This document shows, piece after piece, positions 13,869-14,329 of a stretch of DNA of 14,329 nucleotides (within the stretch, counting starts at the first letter, position 1; every line of letters begins with the position of its first letter). The stretch comes from an uncultured Allomuricauda sp. (GTDB lineage Bacteria > Bacteroidota > Bacteroidia > Flavobacteriales > Flavobacteriaceae). The position numbers were made by a program, and so were the translations under genes. The stretch covers positions 1 to 14,329 of the forward strand of contig CALDPL010000267.1 in the NCBI GenBank assembly GCA_937911965.1, written 5' to 3'. Below the pieces are notes generated by a model. That model ran no database searches and had not been told where the DNA came from. It saw only the letters and a program-made list of their open reading frames with translations.

Positions 13869-14329
13869 ATGGAGAAAGAGAGCGGGCGACTTTTAACGGT
13901 GCCAAGGTCGTGGAAGGAATACGAGTTGATTGATTGCGGTGATCTGGAGAAATTGGAACGCTTTGGAAAACTGATCCTGATTCGTCCGGAGCCGGGGGCC
14001 TATTGGAAAAAAGTATTGCCGGAAGACGACTGGAAGCGCATGCATCATGCCCGCTTTGTGAGCGAAACGGCTACCAAAGGACAATGGGTTAAAAAGAAAG
14101 GCTTTCCCGAGGAATGGGACATCGGCTTTCAGGATAAATTCACCCTGCAACTTGCGCTGACCAATTTTAAACATATTGGTGTATTTCCCGAACAGGCGGC
14201 CAACTGGGACATCTGGTTAGCTGGCATCGGCGCATTCAGCGTCCTCTACGGCGCCTCCGGGGGCATCACTTCGGTCGGTGATCAATTATTGTCCCGCGAC
14301 GGCAGCTTCGGCGCCGCCCTGGCCGTCGG
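13869..14329 (+). CDS. Class I SAM-dependent (RlmI-like) methyltransferase, N-terminal part; sequence departs from the family near base 14212
   Basis: The ATG at 13869, nine bases after the ATPase stop and behind AAAGG, opens a frame that runs to the window end. Residues 1-115 look like the N-terminal region of flavobacterial class I SAM-dependent rRNA methyltransferases: WKEYELIDCGDLEKLERFG, LILIRPEPGAYWKK, FPEEWDIGFQDKF and LTNFKHIGVFPEQAANWD (97-114). In this family NWD is normally followed by about a dozen residues and then the SAM-binding motif VLNLFAYTGG. Here the next codons instead read IWLAGIGAFSVLYGASGG and onwards, Ala/Gly-rich and membrane-like, while GC rises to about 68%. No stop or frameshift is seen, but the change suggests a junction. 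The function of the first part is a fair call; the last ~38 codons may not belong to it. Confidence 0.7.
   Translation, partial: MEKESGRLLTVPRSWKEYELIDCGDLEKLERFGKLILIRPEPGAYWKKVLPEDDWKRMHHARFVSETATKGQWVKKKGFPEEWDIGFQDKFTLQLALTNFKHIGVFPEQAANWDIWLAGIGAFSVLYGASGGITSVGDQLLSRDGSFGAALAV

Noticed and set aside
13893..14174. 93-residue minus-strand open frame opposite the right-end methyltransferase
   Set aside because: The plus-strand translation matches the methyltransferase N-terminal region over the same bases, so the minus frame is a shadow.

Overview
The window looks like chromosomal DNA of a relatively GC-rich member of the Flavobacteriaceae (Bacteroidota). Three features support this. Genes start without clear Shine-Dalgarno sites. 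Three upstream regions carry the Bacteroidota -7 box TAnnTTTG. The gene families are flavobacterial in style: a fused single-chain P-protein, a PafA-type phosphatase, and a PurK/PurE/M3 peptidase run. Base composition is near 50-55% GC, which among flavobacteria recalls Robiginitalea-like lineages; the genus is inference only.

Left part (1-3154, + strand): the 3' end of purK, then purE, then an M3 zinc metallopeptidase of the oligopeptidase A/Dcp type, closely spaced and probably co-transcribed. PurK and PurE carry out the two-step conversion of AIR to CAIR in purine synthesis. Next (3166-3999) is a well-formed Bacteroidota promoter driving an ECF-type sigma factor and, one base later, a 76-residue Cys/His protein that resembles a minimal zinc-binding anti-sigma module. 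A UbiA-like membrane protein (3996-4820, - strand) converges on it with interlocked stop codons and has lost the first Asp-rich motif of the family. Divergent from it is gcvP (4945-7800), the complete glycine-cleavage P-protein, closed by a strong intrinsic terminator.

Middle part (7962-10581, + strand): a stand-alone ketoacyl-ACP-synthase-III-like enzyme with an intact Cys/His/Asn triad, a small divergent SAM-methyltransferase-like protein, and a family 2 glycosyltransferase. The last two genes are each preceded by a nearly identical, gap-free 43-bp element that ends exactly at the ATG (37 of 43 positions identical). A perfect 14-bp palindrome lies upstream of the first gene. This is the least ordinary part of the window and could be a small envelope-lipid or glycoconjugate set.

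Right part: a secreted PafA-type alkaline phosphatase (- strand, 10574-12250) converges on the glycosyltransferase with an 8-bp overlap. Divergent from it are an MlaE-type permease and an MlaF-type ATPase, translationally coupled by TGATG, and then the beginning of a class I SAM-dependent (RlmI-like) methyltransferase. That last gene matches its family only to about residue 115. From about base 14212 to the window end the sequence stays open but becomes about 68% GC and no longer reads like the expected SAM-binding domain, so a chimeric contig end or a genuine junction should be considered.

I saw no tRNA, rRNA, CRISPR array, transposase or phage gene. Nothing here is a convincing entirely new system; the most noteworthy items are the paired 43-bp leaders, the junction at the right end and the UbiA-like protein without its first metal motif.
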